In this document: positions 35,379 to 46,306 of the stretch, piece by piece
How the letters are laid out: the number at the start of each line of letters is the position of its first letter
How positions within the stretch are numbered: the stretch's first letter is position 1
Assembly: GCA_014055465.1 (NCBI GenBank)
Contig: WIAF01000005.1
Location: 212,907 to 276,906, forward strand
DNA from: Nitrospira sp. CR1.1
GTDB taxonomy: Bacteria; Nitrospirota; Nitrospiria; Nitrospirales; Nitrospiraceae
Reading direction: 5' to 3'
DNA length: 64,000 nucleotides
Position numbers and translations under genes: made by a program
Notes under the pieces: model-generated
What the model was told of the DNA's origin: nothing
Seen by the model: only the letters and a program-made list of their open reading frames with translations
Databases searched by the model: none

Positions 35379-35599
35379 TCCCCTGGCAAATCAGTATCAA
35401 GAATCGGTCTTGGCCAGAGGCCAGGTCCCTGTCATTCAGGTCCCATCGGCCCTACCATTCTCCGTACCAAGTTTGTACTATGCCCGAGCCTGGCGAGATG
35501 TTTATGTATTGCTGCAATGAACCCTTACCCATCTCGAAGGAGAGGTAGGCGCGGGTTTCCTCACTACCCGCCTACCACGACCGGCGCCTTCCCTCGCTC

Positions 35600-36985
35600 A
35601 TGCAGGATGTTGCATCGAATTCATCGTTCACGCTGATTGATGTGCCCGGCGGTTTACCCTGGCTTGGCCACCTCCGCGCATTCAAGCATCACCCGCTAAC
35701 CACGATGTCGGAATGGTGGCATCGGCACGGTGATGCGCTGCGCTTCCGGCTCGGCCCAAAGACAATCCATCTCTTCAGTCATCCCGCTTTGGCCGAAGAG
35801 GTGCTGCTGTTGCAATCCGAGCGGTTTGGGAAAGTATACGAGCAACGGCGTCCCACCGGCCTCGGGTTGGTCCTGGGCAACGGGTTGGTGACCGGTTCCG
35901 GCGAGGTGTGGAAGCGGCACCGTCGCATCATCCAGCCCGTGTTCCACCGCTCTCGTATGGCGGCGATGGCGGATCGAATGACCCAGATCGGAGAGCAACG
36001 GCTCGCCGGTTGGGCGGCTCATGGCGGACAGCCGGTGGACATCGCCGACGAAATGATGCAATTGACGCTGGAAGTCATTTCCCAAACGATGTTTCACACC
36101 AGCGTCGCCGAGCACATCGACCAGATCAGCCATTCGCTCCGCGTGAGCCTGAAGTATGCCTTCGACTCATTTCATAACCCGGTGCGCCTGCCCGCCTGGG
36201 TGCCGACCGCTCGCAACCGTGAGTTCAGCCGGGCCCTGCGATTCATGGATCGGCTGATCTACGAGTTGGTCGCGGCCCGGCGGCAGAGCGGAGCACAGTA
36301 TGACGACCTCCTCAACCTGCTCCTCCAAGCTCGGGATGAGGAGACCGGCATGGGGTTGAGCGATCAAGAAGTCCGCGATGAAGCCCTGACCATCTTTGCG
36401 GCCGGACATGAAACCACCGCCAATGCGCTTGCCTGGACATGGTATTTGCTCGCCACCCACCAAGAGGTGAGGGCGCGGTTTCACGCGGAGGTGGACCGGA
36501 TTCTCCAAGGTCGGATCCCGACTGCCGACGATCTGCACCACCTTCCCTACACCCGTGCCATCTTCGATGAATCACTTCGCCTGTATCCTCCGGTGCCGGC
36601 CATCCAGAGAAAAACCCTGACTCAGACGACCCTGGGAGGATTGACCCTTCCAGCCAATGCCATCGTCCTCGTCGGCCTGTACAACCTGCACCGGCACCCG
36701 GCATTTTGGCCAGATCCGGAACGGTTCCGGCCGGAGCGCTGGCTGGATGGTGAACGACCGCCTGCCCGCTGCGCGTATTTGCCGTTCGGCGCAGGACCGC
36801 GAGCCTGCGTCGGGACGCATTTCGCGACAGTGGAAGGGCCACTGCTTCTAGCACAGATCGGCCGGCGCTACGATCCGCAACTGGCGCAGGAACGCGTCGA
36901 GCCGGAAATCATGGTGACCTTGCGGCCGAAGCATGGCATCCGCATGAAGCTTCAACGGCGGCATCGGCCAGTCGGCTCTGGGTAA
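35600..36985 (+). CDS. Cytochrome P450
   Basis: This 461-residue soluble P450 has I-helix AGHETTANAL, K-helix ExxR in DESLRLYPP, PERF/W region DPERFRPERW, and the heme loop FGAGPRACVG with the proximal ligand C403. It resembles CYP102/CYP110-like fatty-acid or terpene hydroxylases in having the FxxGxRxCxG loop and a short N-terminus without a membrane anchor. No ferredoxin or reductase gene is adjacent, so electron donors lie elsewhere. The substrate cannot be told. It is monocistronic; the 3' end lies 101 nt before tRNA-Pro on the other strand. Confidence 0.95.
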   Translation: MQDVASNSSFTLIDVPGGLPWLGHLRAFKHHPLTTMSEWWHRHGDALRFRLGPKTIHLFSHPALAEEVLLLQSERFGKVYEQRRPTGLGLVLGNGLVTGSGEVWKRHRRIIQPVFHRSRMAAMADRMTQIGEQRLAGWAAHGGQPVDIADEMMQLTLEVISQTMFHTSVAEHIDQISHSLRVSLKYAFDSFHNPVRLPAWVPTARNREFSRALRFMDRLIYELVAARRQSGAQYDDLLNLLLQARDEETGMGLSDQEVRDEALTIFAAGHETTANALAWTWYLLATHQEVRARFHAEVDRILQGRIPTADDLHHLPYTRAIFDESLRLYPPVPAIQRKTLTQTTLGGLTLPANAIVLVGLYNLHRHPAFWPDPERFRPERWLDGERPPARCAYLPFGAGPRACVGTHFATVEGPLLLAQIGRRYDPQLAQERVEPEIMVTLRPKHGIRMKLQRRHRPVGSG

Positions 36986-37083
36986 AGCCGGTGGACGTTT
37001 CTCGGAAGCTCGCTGAGTGGCAATGAAGTCTGGCGCAGATTGGAATCGGAAGAAACGGAAGGAATCCAAACCGAGAGAAGGGT

Positions 37084-37152
<69 letters not shown>

Positions 37153-37162
<10 letters not shown>

Positions 37163-37767
37163 ACTGAATGCTGTTCCGCCATCGCTTGTTGCAGCAGCGT
37201 CTTCGCTTGCGCGAACGCGCGGGCACGATGACTGATTTGATTCTTCACCTCCGGCGGCAACTGTGCCAGGGTCTGATGATACTCCGGCAGCATAAACACC
37301 GGATCATACCCGAACCCATTGGAGCCGACGGCGGACTCGGCAATGACTCCTTCTAACACTCCTTTGGCCGACAGAGTCTTCCCGCCGGGAAACGCGATGG
37401 CGGCAACGGTCACAAACCTGGCTCCCCGCTTGGCCGGCGGAACCCCGCGAAGCTCGCGCAGCAACTTCCGGCAATTATCTTCGTAACTCGCATGCTCCCC
37501 GGCATAGCGTGCGGCAAAGGCGCCCGGTCGTCCGCCCAGGGCATCGACTTCCAGCCCGGTGTCATCTGCCACTGCCGGCAACCCCGTGTATCGGGCGATC
37601 TCGACAGCCTTTTTCATGGCATTGGCTTCGCAGGTCTCGCCGTCTTCCACCACCTCCGGCGCCTCAGGAAAATCATCGAGGGTCCGAATGGTGATACCTA
37701 ACCCGCCGAGTAGCGCGACAAGTTCCTGCTTCTTATGCTGATTCCTGGTCGCCAGCACTACGTGCAT
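37153..37767 (-). CDS. rdgB: XTP/dITP diphosphatase (RdgB/HAM1)
   Basis: This 204-residue enzyme hydrolyses dITP, XTP and other deaminated purine triphosphates to keep them out of DNA. Motifs: [12 protein letters not shown] near the start, [32 protein letters not shown] and [10 protein letters not shown] 37767 is chosen over upstream starts because it begins the conserved VVLATRN strand. The rph stop is 2 nt upstream, giving tight coupling. The stop codon TAG (37153-37155) lies inside the 5' part of tRNA-Pro, at tRNA positions 8-10. Confidence 0.95.
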
Positions 37768-37769
37768 CG

Positions 37770-38513
37770 TTAGCTCAACGAGCCGATCAGCGATTTCTGC
37801 ACATCTACTAACTCGCGGATGGCGACCCACCCGAGATCGAGAAACTCATCCATATCTTTCTTATTAAACGGCGTCTTTTCAGCCGTCCCCTGCACCTCGA
37901 CATACTGCCCGGCGCCCGTCATCACCAGATTCAAATCCACCTCGGCATGCGAATCTTCTTCGTAGGCCAGGTCCACCATAACCTGCCCCCCGACCTTGCC
38001 GATACTGATGGCCGCCAGGTAATCGGTCAACGGATTGACCTTGAGCAAGTCCTTTTTCTTCAGCACTCCCACGGCATCCGCGAGGGCGATAAAGGAGCCG
38101 GTAATGGACGCCGTGCGGGTTCCACCATCGGCTTGAATCACATCACAATCGATCCAGATGGTCCGTTCGCCCAAACGCGATGTATCGATAACCGCGCGGA
38201 GGGCACGTCCGACCAACCGCTGAATCTCCAGCGTGCGGCCACCCTGTTTGCCCTTGACCGATTCACGCGGCGAACGATCGTGGGTCGCCCTCGGCAGCAT
38301 GGCATATTCGGCCGTGACCCATCCGGTTCCCTTGCCTTTGAGGAAAGGCGGCACTTTTTCTTCGACCGACGCGGTGCAGATGACCTTCGTGTCCCCCATT
38401 TCAATGAGGACGGAACCTTCGGCATGTTTCGTAAAATTGCGCGTCACCTTCACGGGGCGGATTTGATCCCGTCGCCGCCCATCAATTCGCCCCAACCCTG
38501 CCCCGCTCGTCAT
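37770..38513 (-). CDS. rph: Ribonuclease PH
   Basis: This 247-residue phosphorolytic 3'-to-5' exoribonuclease trims tRNA 3' ends. The RNase PH core is complete: [69 protein letters not shown]. The final part ([15 protein letters not shown]) fits full-length enzymes. It forms an operon with rdgB (2-nt gap) and then tRNA-Pro. Since Rph matures tRNA 3' ends, cotranscription with a tRNA is functionally apt. Confidence 0.96.
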   Translation of the reverse strand: MTSGAGLGRIDGRRRDQIRPVKVTRNFTKHAEGSVLIEMGDTKVICTASVEEKVPPFLKGKGTGWVTAEYAMLPRATHDRSPRESVKGKQGGRTLEIQRLVGRALRAVIDTSRLGERTIWIDCDVIQADGGTRTASITGSFIALADAVGVLKKKDLLKVNPLTDYLAAISIGKVGGQVMVDLAYEEDSHAEVDLNLVMTGAGQYVEVQGTAEKTPFNKKDMDEFLDLGWVAIRELVDVQKSLIGSLS

Positions 38514-38969
38514 TCGGTCGCGCTCCTTCCTGCACAGCTAAGACAAAAAAGCGGATTATAGTGAACAGCCCATCAAAGAGCAAATACGCCAGATCCAACG
38601 GAACCGAAATCATCAAACTGCGTTTCAACTGGCGTTCAGCAGGTGCCCCTGTATAATTCAGCAGAATGGCTGGTGTGACCTCTGCGAACGACACATTCCC
38701 GGCACCAGCCACTGGGCACTGGCGTCAGACTTGACGGCTCCCCCCTTACCGCCAGCCGCGGCCGCCAGCAGGATTCTGTCCGGATGAGGGCCAGTCCTGC
38801 GCATTGTTGGACAATTCTCAGCCTGACGCCGTGCGAAGCAGAGGAGTTGCAGCGGCACAAAAGATGCAAAATCTTGCGCTATCACCGCTTCAGACTTACT
38901 TACGAGAAACCGATACTGAATCTATTCCTGGTTCAGCCTCATCTTGAACTTAACCCGCGAGCGAGCCTT
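38514..38969. other. Divergent intergenic region
   Basis: About 456 nt between the rph start and the HD-GYP response regulator. A hydrophobic short frame on the minus strand (ending at 38482) overlaps the rph start and has no ribosome site. No convincing gene or RNA is seen; promoters for both flanking genes must lie here. Confidence 0.5.
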
Positions 38970-40148
38970 ATGAGCATCCCGAGCATCAGTGAAGTGACCA
39001 CGCAACAATCGATTCTCGAAAACCGCAAGATCCTGATTGTGGACGACGAAGAACCCATTCGCCGCCTATTGGGCTATTTGCTCGAGCCCCATGGCTACCA
39101 GGTCACCCTGGCCGGCGAGGCTCGCGAAGCCCGTCAGAGGATGGAGGACGGGTATTACGCCATGGTGTTGTGCGATGTGAACATGCCCGGCGAATCGGGC
39201 ATGGATCTCGTTCGTCACATTTTGACTCAATATCCCAACACGGCCGTCATCATGATCACCGGACTCGACAGCCCCGTCCTGGCCAATGCGGCGCTGGATA
39301 TGGGAGCCTTCGGGTACATCATTAAGCCTTTTGAAGCCAACGAAGTCCTGATCAACGTGGCGAACGCGTTGCGGCGGCGCAAGTTGGAAATCGAAAATGC
39401 CATGCATCGGGAGAATCTTGAAGAGGTCGTCAGGACCAGGACGATTGCCCTGCAACAGGCGCTGGAATGGCTGGAACGAAGCGAAAAAGAACTGCGTCTC
39501 TCCCGCGAGGAAACCATTCAACGGCTCGCAATCGCCGCTGAATATCGCGACAGCTCGACCGCGCAACATATTCAACGGATGAGCCACTACTGCGAACTGC
39601 TGGCGCGCCGGTACGGATTATCCCCGGATCGATGCGACCTGATTCGCACGGCCAGCCCCATGCACGATATCGGCAAGATCGGCACCCCGGATCATGTGTT
39701 GCTCAAGCCCGGCAAATTCACCCCTGAAGAGTTCAAAGTCATCACGCAACATACGGAAATCGGCTATCGAATTCTGGCCGGTTCCGACTCGGATCTCTTG
39801 AAGGTCGCCGCGCTCATCGCCTGGACCCATCATGAACGGTACGACGGCACGGGGTATCCGCGCGGGATCAAGGGCAATGAGATTCCACTGGAAGGCAGGA
39901 TCACGGCGATCGCGGATAACTTCGATGCCCTGACGACGCAACGGGTGTACAAGCCGGCCTATGATTTCGACCATGCGAAGGAACTCATGCTGAAGGAACG
40001 CGGCAAACATTTCGATCCTGACCTGCTCGATATCTTCTTTGACTCCATGGCTGACATCAAACGCATCTTCGATCAATTTGCAGATCCGTCCTGGCTGTCC
40101 TCCTCCCGGCATCGTGCCATCACTCAGGACCAGGGAGAGGCCGTATGA
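38970..40148 (+). CDS. Response regulator with HD-GYP output domain
   Basis: About 392 residues from ATG 38970, which begins just before the receiver domain. Residues 25-145 are a receiver domain (ILIVDDEEPIRR, phospho-acceptor Asp in VLCDVNMPGESG, conserved KPF). After a coiled linker the HD-GYP domain is intact: MHDIGKIGTPDHVLLKPGKF, THHERYDGTGYP. It should hydrolyse cyclic-di-GMP when activated by phosphorylation. No histidine kinase is nearby. Its stop overlaps the start of the next gene by 4 nt. Confidence 0.95.
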   Translation: MSIPSISEVTTQQSILENRKILIVDDEEPIRRLLGYLLEPHGYQVTLAGEAREARQRMEDGYYAMVLCDVNMPGESGMDLVRHILTQYPNTAVIMITGLDSPVLANAALDMGAFGYIIKPFEANEVLINVANALRRRKLEIENAMHRENLEEVVRTRTIALQQALEWLERSEKELRLSREETIQRLAIAAEYRDSSTAQHIQRMSHYCELLARRYGLSPDRCDLIRTASPMHDIGKIGTPDHVLLKPGKFTPEEFKVITQHTEIGYRILAGSDSDLLKVAALIAWTHHERYDGTGYPRGIKGNEIPLEGRITAIADNFDALTTQRVYKPAYDFDHAKELMLKERGKHFDPDLLDIFFDSMADIKRIFDQFADPSWLSSSRHRAITQDQGEAV

Positions 40149-40642
40149 CCCGCACTTCACGAAACTGGATCGCCCACCTCTGTGAAAACCTGGCCTCGTC
40201 CGGCATGATGCCGACATGGGAAGCCGCCACGTACTTGACCGACAACCTGTTCGGAGACAAGCCCAACCCGAGGCTCCTGCGCACAACCTGCCCGTATGAA
40301 GACACGACGCACTTGCTCCACCGGCTGTATCAGCCGCTCGTCGCGGCGGCCACTCGCGATCTGCCGCTGCCGCCGGCAGCCATGATCCATGTGTTCACGG
40401 ATATCAGTCTCACCGGGAAATCGGCTGTGCTGGTGGTCTATTTCCCCGGACACAATCAGACGCATCACCTGTTGCTGTTGGATGCCGCCAAAGCCTGGGA
40501 CCTGGTGTTTGAAAATTCAGACGAGTTTAATGCGTGGGCAGAAGAACGCTACCATTGGATCAAAGCGGCGCTCGCCGGTGTCACAGCTAGCGCACCCGTC
40601 TCCCCGACCTTGCCTGCAGCCCTCGAAGCCGTCAAAAACTGA
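40145..40642 (+). CDS. Hypothetical protein cotranscribed with HD-GYP regulator, 165 aa
   Basis: Overlaps the regulator's stop by 4 nt (ATGA), so translation is coupled. The sequence is soluble and without signal or transmembrane segments; it contains IHVFTDISLTGKSAVLVVYFPGH and a WAEERYHWIKAAL helix. No family recognised. It may be a partner of the HD-GYP regulator, by position only. Confidence 0.7.
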   Translation: MTRTSRNWIAHLCENLASSGMMPTWEAATYLTDNLFGDKPNPRLLRTTCPYEDTTHLLHRLYQPLVAAATRDLPLPPAAMIHVFTDISLTGKSAVLVVYFPGHNQTHHLLLLDAAKAWDLVFENSDEFNAWAEERYHWIKAALAGVTASAPVSPTLPAALEAVKN

Positions 40643-40719
40643 TCGTTCCCCGTCGTTCGTGAAACGTCACCTGCAAGGTGGCCCACAAGCCCGCCCAGCG
40701 AGGCCGCATCAGGGCCCTG

Positions 40720-40786
40720 GGCGCGATACATAATGAGCGTTCGGTGAGTGGCCGCCGGCGAGTTGGTGAGCCGGTGGTGTCTTGAG
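40720..40786 (+). repeat. 67-nt dispersed repeat, copy B
   Basis: Matches the reverse complement of 10059-10125, with the longest exact run GCCGGCGAGTTGGTGAGCCG. It lies free in the intergenic space after the hypothetical gene at 40145, not inside a larger element. It may help terminate the convergent metH transcript. Confidence 0.65.
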
Positions 40787-40862
40787 GACACGCGTACGCG
40801 GGCTGCAGGTTGATCCCCCGCGCAACGCGAGCACGAAGCCGGCGGTTGTTTTCATTCTCCGG

Positions 40863-43800
40863 CTATGCGTCGTAGTTCAGATTCGGCGCCAACCACCTCT
40901 CCACCTCGCTCACGGAAAGCTTCTTCCGCGCCGCATAGTCTTCCACCTGATCGCGGTTGATTTTCCCCACCGCAAAATACTTCGCCGCCGGGTGCGCAAA
41001 ATAGAGGCCGCTGACGGCTGCCGCCGGCAACATGGCATACGACTCGGTCAGCGTCACGCCCGCTTGCGATTCCGCCTGCAGCAGATCGAACAGGATTCGC
41101 TTCTCCGTGTGGTCGGGACAAGCGGGGTACCCAGGCGCGGGACGAATGCCGCGATACCGCTCGCGAATCATATCTTCATTCGTCAGCGCTTCCGTTTTCC
41201 CGTACCCCCATTCGAGGCGAACCTGCTTGTGCAGCCATTCGGCGAACGCTTCCGCCAGTCGATCCGCAAGGGCCTTGACCATGATGGAATTGTAATCGTC
41301 ATGGTCCTTCTCATACTTCGCACAGAGCGCTTCCACGCCAATCCCTGCCGTGACCACAAAGGCCCCCACATAATCGCCGCGTCCGGATTCCTTCGGCGCG
41401 ACATAGTCGGCCAGGGCCAGGTTGAATTGATCGACCGGTTTCTCCGCCTGTTGCCGGAGCGTGTGGAGTGTGGTCAGAACATCCCGACGATCACCAGTCC
41501 GATACAGCTCAATATCGTCACCAATGCTATTGGCCGGGAAAAATCCATAGACGCCGCGAGCCGTCAGTAACTCGCCCCGAATAATCTCCTCCAGCAACGT
41601 CTGGGCATCGGCCAGCAGTTCCTTCGCCTTCGAGCCGACTATCGCATCTTCCAAAATGCCGGGATACCTGCCGCGCAACTCCCACGTGTGAAAGAACGGC
41701 GTCCAGTCGATGAAGGGCAGCAGTTCACGTAACGGCATACGATCGATCTGACGCAGGCCGGTAAACGAGGGGATGGGAATATCGACTGAAGCCCAATCGG
41801 TTGGCATCCGATGTGTTCGCGCAGACTCCAGACTGCGGAGTGCTTTCGACCCACGCTCCTGATGCGCCTGCCGGATACGATCGTAGTCGGCGCGAATGGA
41901 GGCAGAAAATTCCTGCTCTTGTTGCTTGTTGATCAAGCTTCCCACCACCCCAACGGCACGCGACGCGTCAAGTACGTGCACCGTGGCATGGGGATACGAT
42001 GGAGCGATCTTCACGGCCGTATGGGCCTTGCTGGTTGTCGCGCCGCCAATGAGTAACGGCACCGTGAACCCCTGCCGCGTCATTTCCTTGGCGACGTGCA
42101 CCATTTCGTCTAATGAAGGCGTGATCAATCCGCTCAGGCCCACCATATCCACGTGGTGCTCACGGGCCGTCGCCAGGATTTTTTCGCAGGAGACCATCAC
42201 CCCGAGATCGATCACCTCGTAGTTGTTGCAGCCCAGGACGACCCCGACGATGTTTTTGCCGATGTCATGCACATCGCCCTTCACGGTCGCGAGCAGCACC
42301 TTGCCGTTCGCGCGGGACGTGCCCAACCGTTGTTTTTCCGCCTCCATAAACGGCATGAGGTAGGCGACGGCCTTCTTCATCACCCGGGCGCTTTTCACCA
42401 CCTGCGGCAGAAACATCTTGCCTGATCCGAACAGATCGCCGACGATGTTCATGCCGGCCATCAACGGGCCTTCAATGACATCGAGCGGACGGGCGGATTG
42501 TTGTCGGGCCTCTTCCACGTCCTGATCGATATAATCCGTGAGACCCTTGACTAGCGCATGGGCCAACCGGTCTGCGACCGGCTTTGCCCGCCACTCGTCG
42601 TCTTTCACCGCCGCTTTGCCCTTCTGCTTGACCGTTTCGGCAAACGTTACCAATCGTTCGGTCGCATCGGGGCGGCGATTCAGCAGCACGTCCTCCACCA
42701 GGGTGAGTAGATCCTTGGGAATCTCTTCATACACGGCCAACTGCCCGGCGTTGACGATGCCCATATCGAGGCCGGCCTGAATCGCATGGTAGAGAAACGC
42801 GGCGTGCATCGCCTCGCGTACCACATTGTTGCCGCGAAACGAAAACGAGATATTGCTAACGCCGCCGCTGACCTTGGCCAGCGGGAGATGCTGCTTGATC
42901 CAGCGCGTCGCTTCAATGAAGTCGACGGCATAATTGTTATGCTCTTCCAGTCCCGTCGCGACGGTGAGGATGTTTGGATCGAAAATGATATCCTGCGGCG
43001 GGACACCGACCTGTTCGGTCAGCAGACGGTAGGAACGCTCGCAGATCTCAATACGCCGCGCGACCGAGTCGGCTTGCCCACGCTCGTCAAATGCCATGAC
43101 GACGACCGCCGCGCCGTACCGCCGGATGAGCCGCGCCTGCTCCAAAAATTTAGCCTCGCCTTCTTTCAAACTAATAGAATTGACGATGCCCTTCCCCTGC
43201 ATGTTGCGGAGGCCTTCTTCGATGACCTCCCACTTGGAACTGTCGACCATGATCGGCACTCGCGCGATGTCCGACTCGGCCGCCAGGAGACGCAAGAACT
43301 TCTGCATCGCCGCCTTGGAATCCAGCAGCCCTTCATCCATATTGATATCAATGATCTGCGCCCCGCCTTCCACCTGCTGACGCGCCACCGTCAAGGCCTT
43401 GTCGTAATCGCCGGCCAGGATCAGTTTGGAAAAGGCCGGTGAGCCGGTAATGTTGGTGCGCTCACCGACGTTCACAAAGTTGGATTCCGGTCGCACGGTC
43501 AGCGCTTCGAGGCCGCTGAGGCGCAAAAACGGCTCGACCTTTCCAGGCCGACGGGGTGTCAGCCCGCGCACGGCTTCCGCAATGGTGTGAATATGGTCAG
43601 GCGTAGTTCCGCAACAGCCGCCCACAATGTTGAGCCACCCGTTTTTCGCCCACTCGCGCAGCTGAGGCGCGAGCGACTCCGGGGTTTCGGGAAAGCCGGT
43701 GGGCAGCAAGGGATTGGGCAACCCGGCATTCGGATGACTGCTGACGTAAATCGGCGCCAGCTGAGACAACTCTTCGATCAGGGGCCGCATTTCTTTTGGG

Positions 43801-44546
43801 CCCAGGGCGCAGTTCATGCCCACACTGAGCAACGGCACATGGGAAATGGAATTCCAGAAGCCCTCGACCGTCTGCCCCGAGAAACCGCGATTGCTCCCGG
43901 CTTGAATAAACGTGACCGACGCCATGATCGGCACCTGCCTGGCGCCTTCCGCGAGCAGTTGCTGAATCGCAAAAAACGCGGCCTTGGCGTTTAGCGTGTC
44001 GAAGATCGTTTCGACCAGCAGCAAGTCGACGCCGCCGTCTAACAGACCACGCACCTGCTCGCCATAGGCCTGCACTAATTCCGGATAGGTGGTGCCGCGG
44101 GCTGCCGCATCATTGGAGTCAGTCGAAACCGACGAGGTTTTGGTGGTCGGTCCGATCGCGCCCGCCACGAAACACCGTCGCGCGGGCTGTGCCGCCACAA
44201 CCTGTTCCACCGCCCGCCTTGCGCACTCGGCGCCGGCTTTGGACAATTCATAGCCCAAATCATCCATGCCGTAGTCGGCCAGCGACACCGATTGGGAATT
44301 AAACGTGTTGGTTTCAACGATGTCCGCCCCGGCTTCGAGATACTGCCGGTGGATCGCCTCAATAACGTCCGGCTGCGTGACGTTGAGCAGGTCGTTGTGT
44401 CCTTTGAGGTCCTTCTTCCAATCCTTGAAACGCTCTCCGCGAAATGCGGCTTCGTCCAACTTATGCCGCTGGATCATGGTCCCCATGGCACCGTCCAGGA
44501 TCAGGATACGCTCTCGCAGAAGGTCTCGGATGTCGTGTGCCGGCAT
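40863..44546 (-). CDS. metH: Cobalamin-dependent methionine synthase
   Basis: A 1227-residue MetH with all four modules. The homocysteine domain has zinc Cys in GMNCALG and [10 protein letters not shown]. The methyltetrahydrofolate domain has [13 protein letters not shown]. The cobalamin domain has GDVHDIGKN, with lower-ligand H760 (E. coli H759). The C-terminal SAM-activation domain has [12 protein letters not shown]. It makes methionine from homocysteine and regenerates tetrahydrofolate. Full length, no disruption. Its upstream gap is shared with a divergent exported protein; no cobalamin or SAM riboswitch is recognisable there. Confidence 0.98.
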   Translation of the reverse strand: MPAHDIRDLLRERILILDGAMGTMIQRHKLDEAAFRGERFKDWKKDLKGHNDLLNVTQPDVIEAIHRQYLEAGADIVETNTFNSQSVSLADYGMDDLGYELSKAGAECARRAVEQVVAAQPARRCFVAGAIGPTTKTSSVSTDSNDAAARGTTYPELVQAYGEQVRGLLDGGVDLLLVETIFDTLNAKAAFFAIQQLLAEGARQVPIMASVTFIQAGSNRGFSGQTVEGFWNSISHVPLLSVGMNCALGPKEMRPLIEELSQLAPIYVSSHPNAGLPNPLLPTGFPETPESLAPQLREWAKNGWLNIVGGCCGTTPDHIHTIAEAVRGLTPRRPGKVEPFLRLSGLEALTVRPESNFVNVGERTNITGSPAFSKLILAGDYDKALTVARQQVEGGAQIIDINMDEGLLDSKAAMQKFLRLLAAESDIARVPIMVDSSKWEVIEEGLRNMQGKGIVNSISLKEGEAKFLEQARLIRRYGAAVVVMAFDERGQADSVARRIEICERSYRLLTEQVGVPPQDIIFDPNILTVATGLEEHNNYAVDFIEATRWIKQHLPLAKVSGGVSNISFSFRGNNVVREAMHAAFLYHAIQAGLDMGIVNAGQLAVYEEIPKDLLTLVEDVLLNRRPDATERLVTFAETVKQKGKAAVKDDEWRAKPVADRLAHALVKGLTDYIDQDVEEARQQSARPLDVIEGPLMAGMNIVGDLFGSGKMFLPQVVKSARVMKKAVAYLMPFMEAEKQRLGTSRANGKVLLATVKGDVHDIGKNIVGVVLGCNNYEVIDLGVMVSCEKILATAREHHVDMVGLSGLITPSLDEMVHVAKEMTRQGFTVPLLIGGATTSKAHTAVKIAPSYPHATVHVLDASRAVGVVGSLINKQQEQEFSASIRADYDRIRQAHQERGSKALRSLESARTHRMPTDWASVDIPIPSFTGLRQIDRMPLRELLPFIDWTPFFHTWELRGRYPGILEDAIVGSKAKELLADAQTLLEEIIRGELLTARGVYGFFPANSIGDDIELYRTGDRRDVLTTLHTLRQQAEKPVDQFNLALADYVAPKESGRGDYVGAFVVTAGIGVEALCAKYEKDHDDYNSIMVKALADRLAEAFAEWLHKQVRLEWGYGKTEALTNEDMIRERYRGIRPAPGYPACPDHTEKRILFDLLQAESQAGVTLTESYAMLPAAAVSGLYFAHPAAKYFAVGKINRDQVEDYAARKKLSVSEVERWLAPNLNYDA

Positions 44547-44669
44547 GACTACCTATGTCTTTCTGTCACCGAACGCCAGGCGTGGGGCGACTGCGTCGAT
44601 GACTCGCGATGGAACGGGCATCATATCGGGAACGGACTTTTTTCAGCAAGCTATGACCGACGCTCCGCC

Positions 44670-44698
44670 TTGACAATGACTACCCCGGCCGATACGAT
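44670..44698 (+). promoter_or_regulatory. Consensus-like sigma-70 promoter
   Basis: TTGACA, a 17-nt spacer and TACGAT, 34 nt before the exported-protein ATG at 44733. This is among the best -35/-10 matches in the window. Confidence 0.65.
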
Positions 44699-44732
44699 GC
44701 CGGAGAGTCTGGGTCGAGCCTGAGTCGATTGT

Positions 44733-45512
44733 ATGGCGCATCAGACAGTCACCCGCCTTATTGTTTGTTGTCTCCTTTGCATCAGCTTCGTCGGACCGGA
44801 ATGCCCTTCCCTTTGGGCCGGACCCTATTTCGACGATGGCTATCTCGGGCTGACTCAAACTGAACTGCACGACAAACTCGGCCTGCCCCAGGCCGTGCGA
44901 GACCGTAAATCCGCCTTGCGCGTCTTCACCTATTACCCCATTAACGACTGGGATCAATACTTCAAGAAGGTCGCGTCTCCTGAAAACGGAGAAGATGTCT
45001 ACACCTTCAAGCGTGACGGCGTCGACATCCGGTATTCCTTCAGCTTTACCTTCGACCCCAACGATCACAACGAGCAGCGGCCGCTGTTCGTTCGCCTGGT
45101 CGATATCGAGTTCTCACCCCCGGTGGCCCTGAACCGGATTCCCCAACTCGTCCCGGAATTCAAACCGCCCGAGGACGCTGCTGCGCCGGTCTTCCGCTCG
45201 AACATCATGCTGTTGTTTTTTTCGGGGAACCCGTCGGCGGATGCGCGGTTCATTGTGCGGGAGAAGGGAAAGGATGCACTTGACTGGTCGCTCGCGTTCC
45301 AGATGTTTGCCCTGCAGGGTCTGCCTGATCCGCTGACGCCGAAAGCTCCGATCGACCGCCTGGAAATCGGCACCCAAAGTCTACCGCTGGTCAAACTGCG
45401 CCAGCGCATGACCCATGAACCGGTCCTCAATCCCTACTCCAAAGCCTTCACTCAGCAGCCACCGCCCGCGCCTGCCGTAAGAAAAATTCCAGTGCCGGCC
45501 TACGCCGACTAG
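44733..45512 (+). CDS. Hypothetical exported protein, 259 aa
   Basis: Signal peptide of about 29 residues (LIVCCLLCISFVGPECPSLWA). The mature start GPYFDDGYLGLTQTELHDKLGLPQAVRD resembles the SmpA/OmlA (BamE-like) type opening, where a helix follows G-L-T. The rest has no recognised family and ends Pro/Ala-rich. It is probably periplasmic. A consensus promoter lies upstream. It converges with the DUF4124 gene, with a 6-nt gap. Confidence 0.8.
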   Translation: MAHQTVTRLIVCCLLCISFVGPECPSLWAGPYFDDGYLGLTQTELHDKLGLPQAVRDRKSALRVFTYYPINDWDQYFKKVASPENGEDVYTFKRDGVDIRYSFSFTFDPNDHNEQRPLFVRLVDIEFSPPVALNRIPQLVPEFKPPEDAAAPVFRSNIMLLFFSGNPSADARFIVREKGKDALDWSLAFQMFALQGLPDPLTPKAPIDRLEIGTQSLPLVKLRQRMTHEPVLNPYSKAFTQQPPPAPAVRKIPVPAYAD

Positions 45513-45518
45513 GCACAC

Positions 45519-46178
45519 TCAGGGAGCTGGTTGTTCGGCTGGCTCCAACTGGCGGGCCGTGCGTTCCTCTTGTGCGCGATAACCTTTCTCGGTCTGGCTC
45601 CGCATCCGCCCCACCATATTGTCCACCGGCTGGCTCGACCCCTGTTGCGAGGGTCCGGCAAGCGCCTCAAACGACGGGCGTTCGATCGCGATCACCTGGT
45701 AGGCGGCAGAGAAGGCCACCAGCACCAGCAGGAACTTGCAGAGAATCCGGATGGCGGGATTGCCGCTGAGAAACATCATGGTCAGTAGGACCAGGGAAGA
45801 AAACCCCGCCACGATCACGACAGCAGTCTGATAGGCCGTCAGCCCCTTGATCGTTCGCGAACCGACTCTCGCCGCCACGGCGCTCAGAATATCGCCGATC
45901 ACCCCCGGAGAAGAAGACGGCTTCCTGTCGGCGACGGCCGGGGCAGGCACAGGCATGAAAGTGTCCGGGGAGTCCGTACCGGTCATGGTTCGCACCCGCC
46001 CCCGATAGGCGGCCGGGACCTGGTCGAGATTATCGGTCAGGACGGCTTGGCCCCGGGCATCCGTGTAGACATACAGAGACCCAGCCTCGGCCTCAATCCC
46101 GCCATAACCCACGAGACAGCACCCCATGACGGTCAACCAGACCAATCCCCGGTTATATCTCCAGCCCCTACGTCTCAT
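45519..46178 (-). CDS. DUF4124-type exported membrane protein, 219 aa
   Basis: An N-terminal signal or anchor (WLTVMGCCLVGYGGIEAEA), then the DUF4124 signature LYVYTDARGQAVLTDNLDQVP. Two further transmembrane helices (about residues 115-133 and 140-162) and a charged Gln/Glu-rich tail follow. DUF4124 modules often sit on envelope proteins with no known enzyme role. The combination with two central helices is not one I can name. It is convergent with the gene at 44733. Confidence 0.75.
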   Translation of the reverse strand: MRRRGWRYNRGLVWLTVMGCCLVGYGGIEAEAGSLYVYTDARGQAVLTDNLDQVPAAYRGRVRTMTGTDSPDTFMPVPAPAVADRKPSSSPGVIGDILSAVAARVGSRTIKGLTAYQTAVVIVAGFSSLVLLTMMFLSGNPAIRILCKFLLVLVAFSAAYQVIAIERPSFEALAGPSQQGSSQPVDNMVGRMRSQTEKGYRAQEERTARQLEPAEQPAP

Positions 46179-46306
46179 CCTCAGCCCTCCCGCCGTACTC
46201 CAGTAAGCTTAGCAGGTCAAAACGCCTCCCTTGACGGACTGAAAACCTATTGTTTAGCATGCAGCAGGAACTCGCCACTCGCACGTTCGTTGATGGAAGG
46301 ATATTT

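Noticed and set aside
38482..38712. Short hydrophobic frame upstream of rph
   Set aside because: Overlaps the rph start in another frame, without ribosome site or conserved motif.
44547..44732. Possible SAM, SAH or cobalamin riboswitch upstream of metH
   Set aside because: No B12 box, SAM or SAH consensus could be matched in the 186-nt gap.
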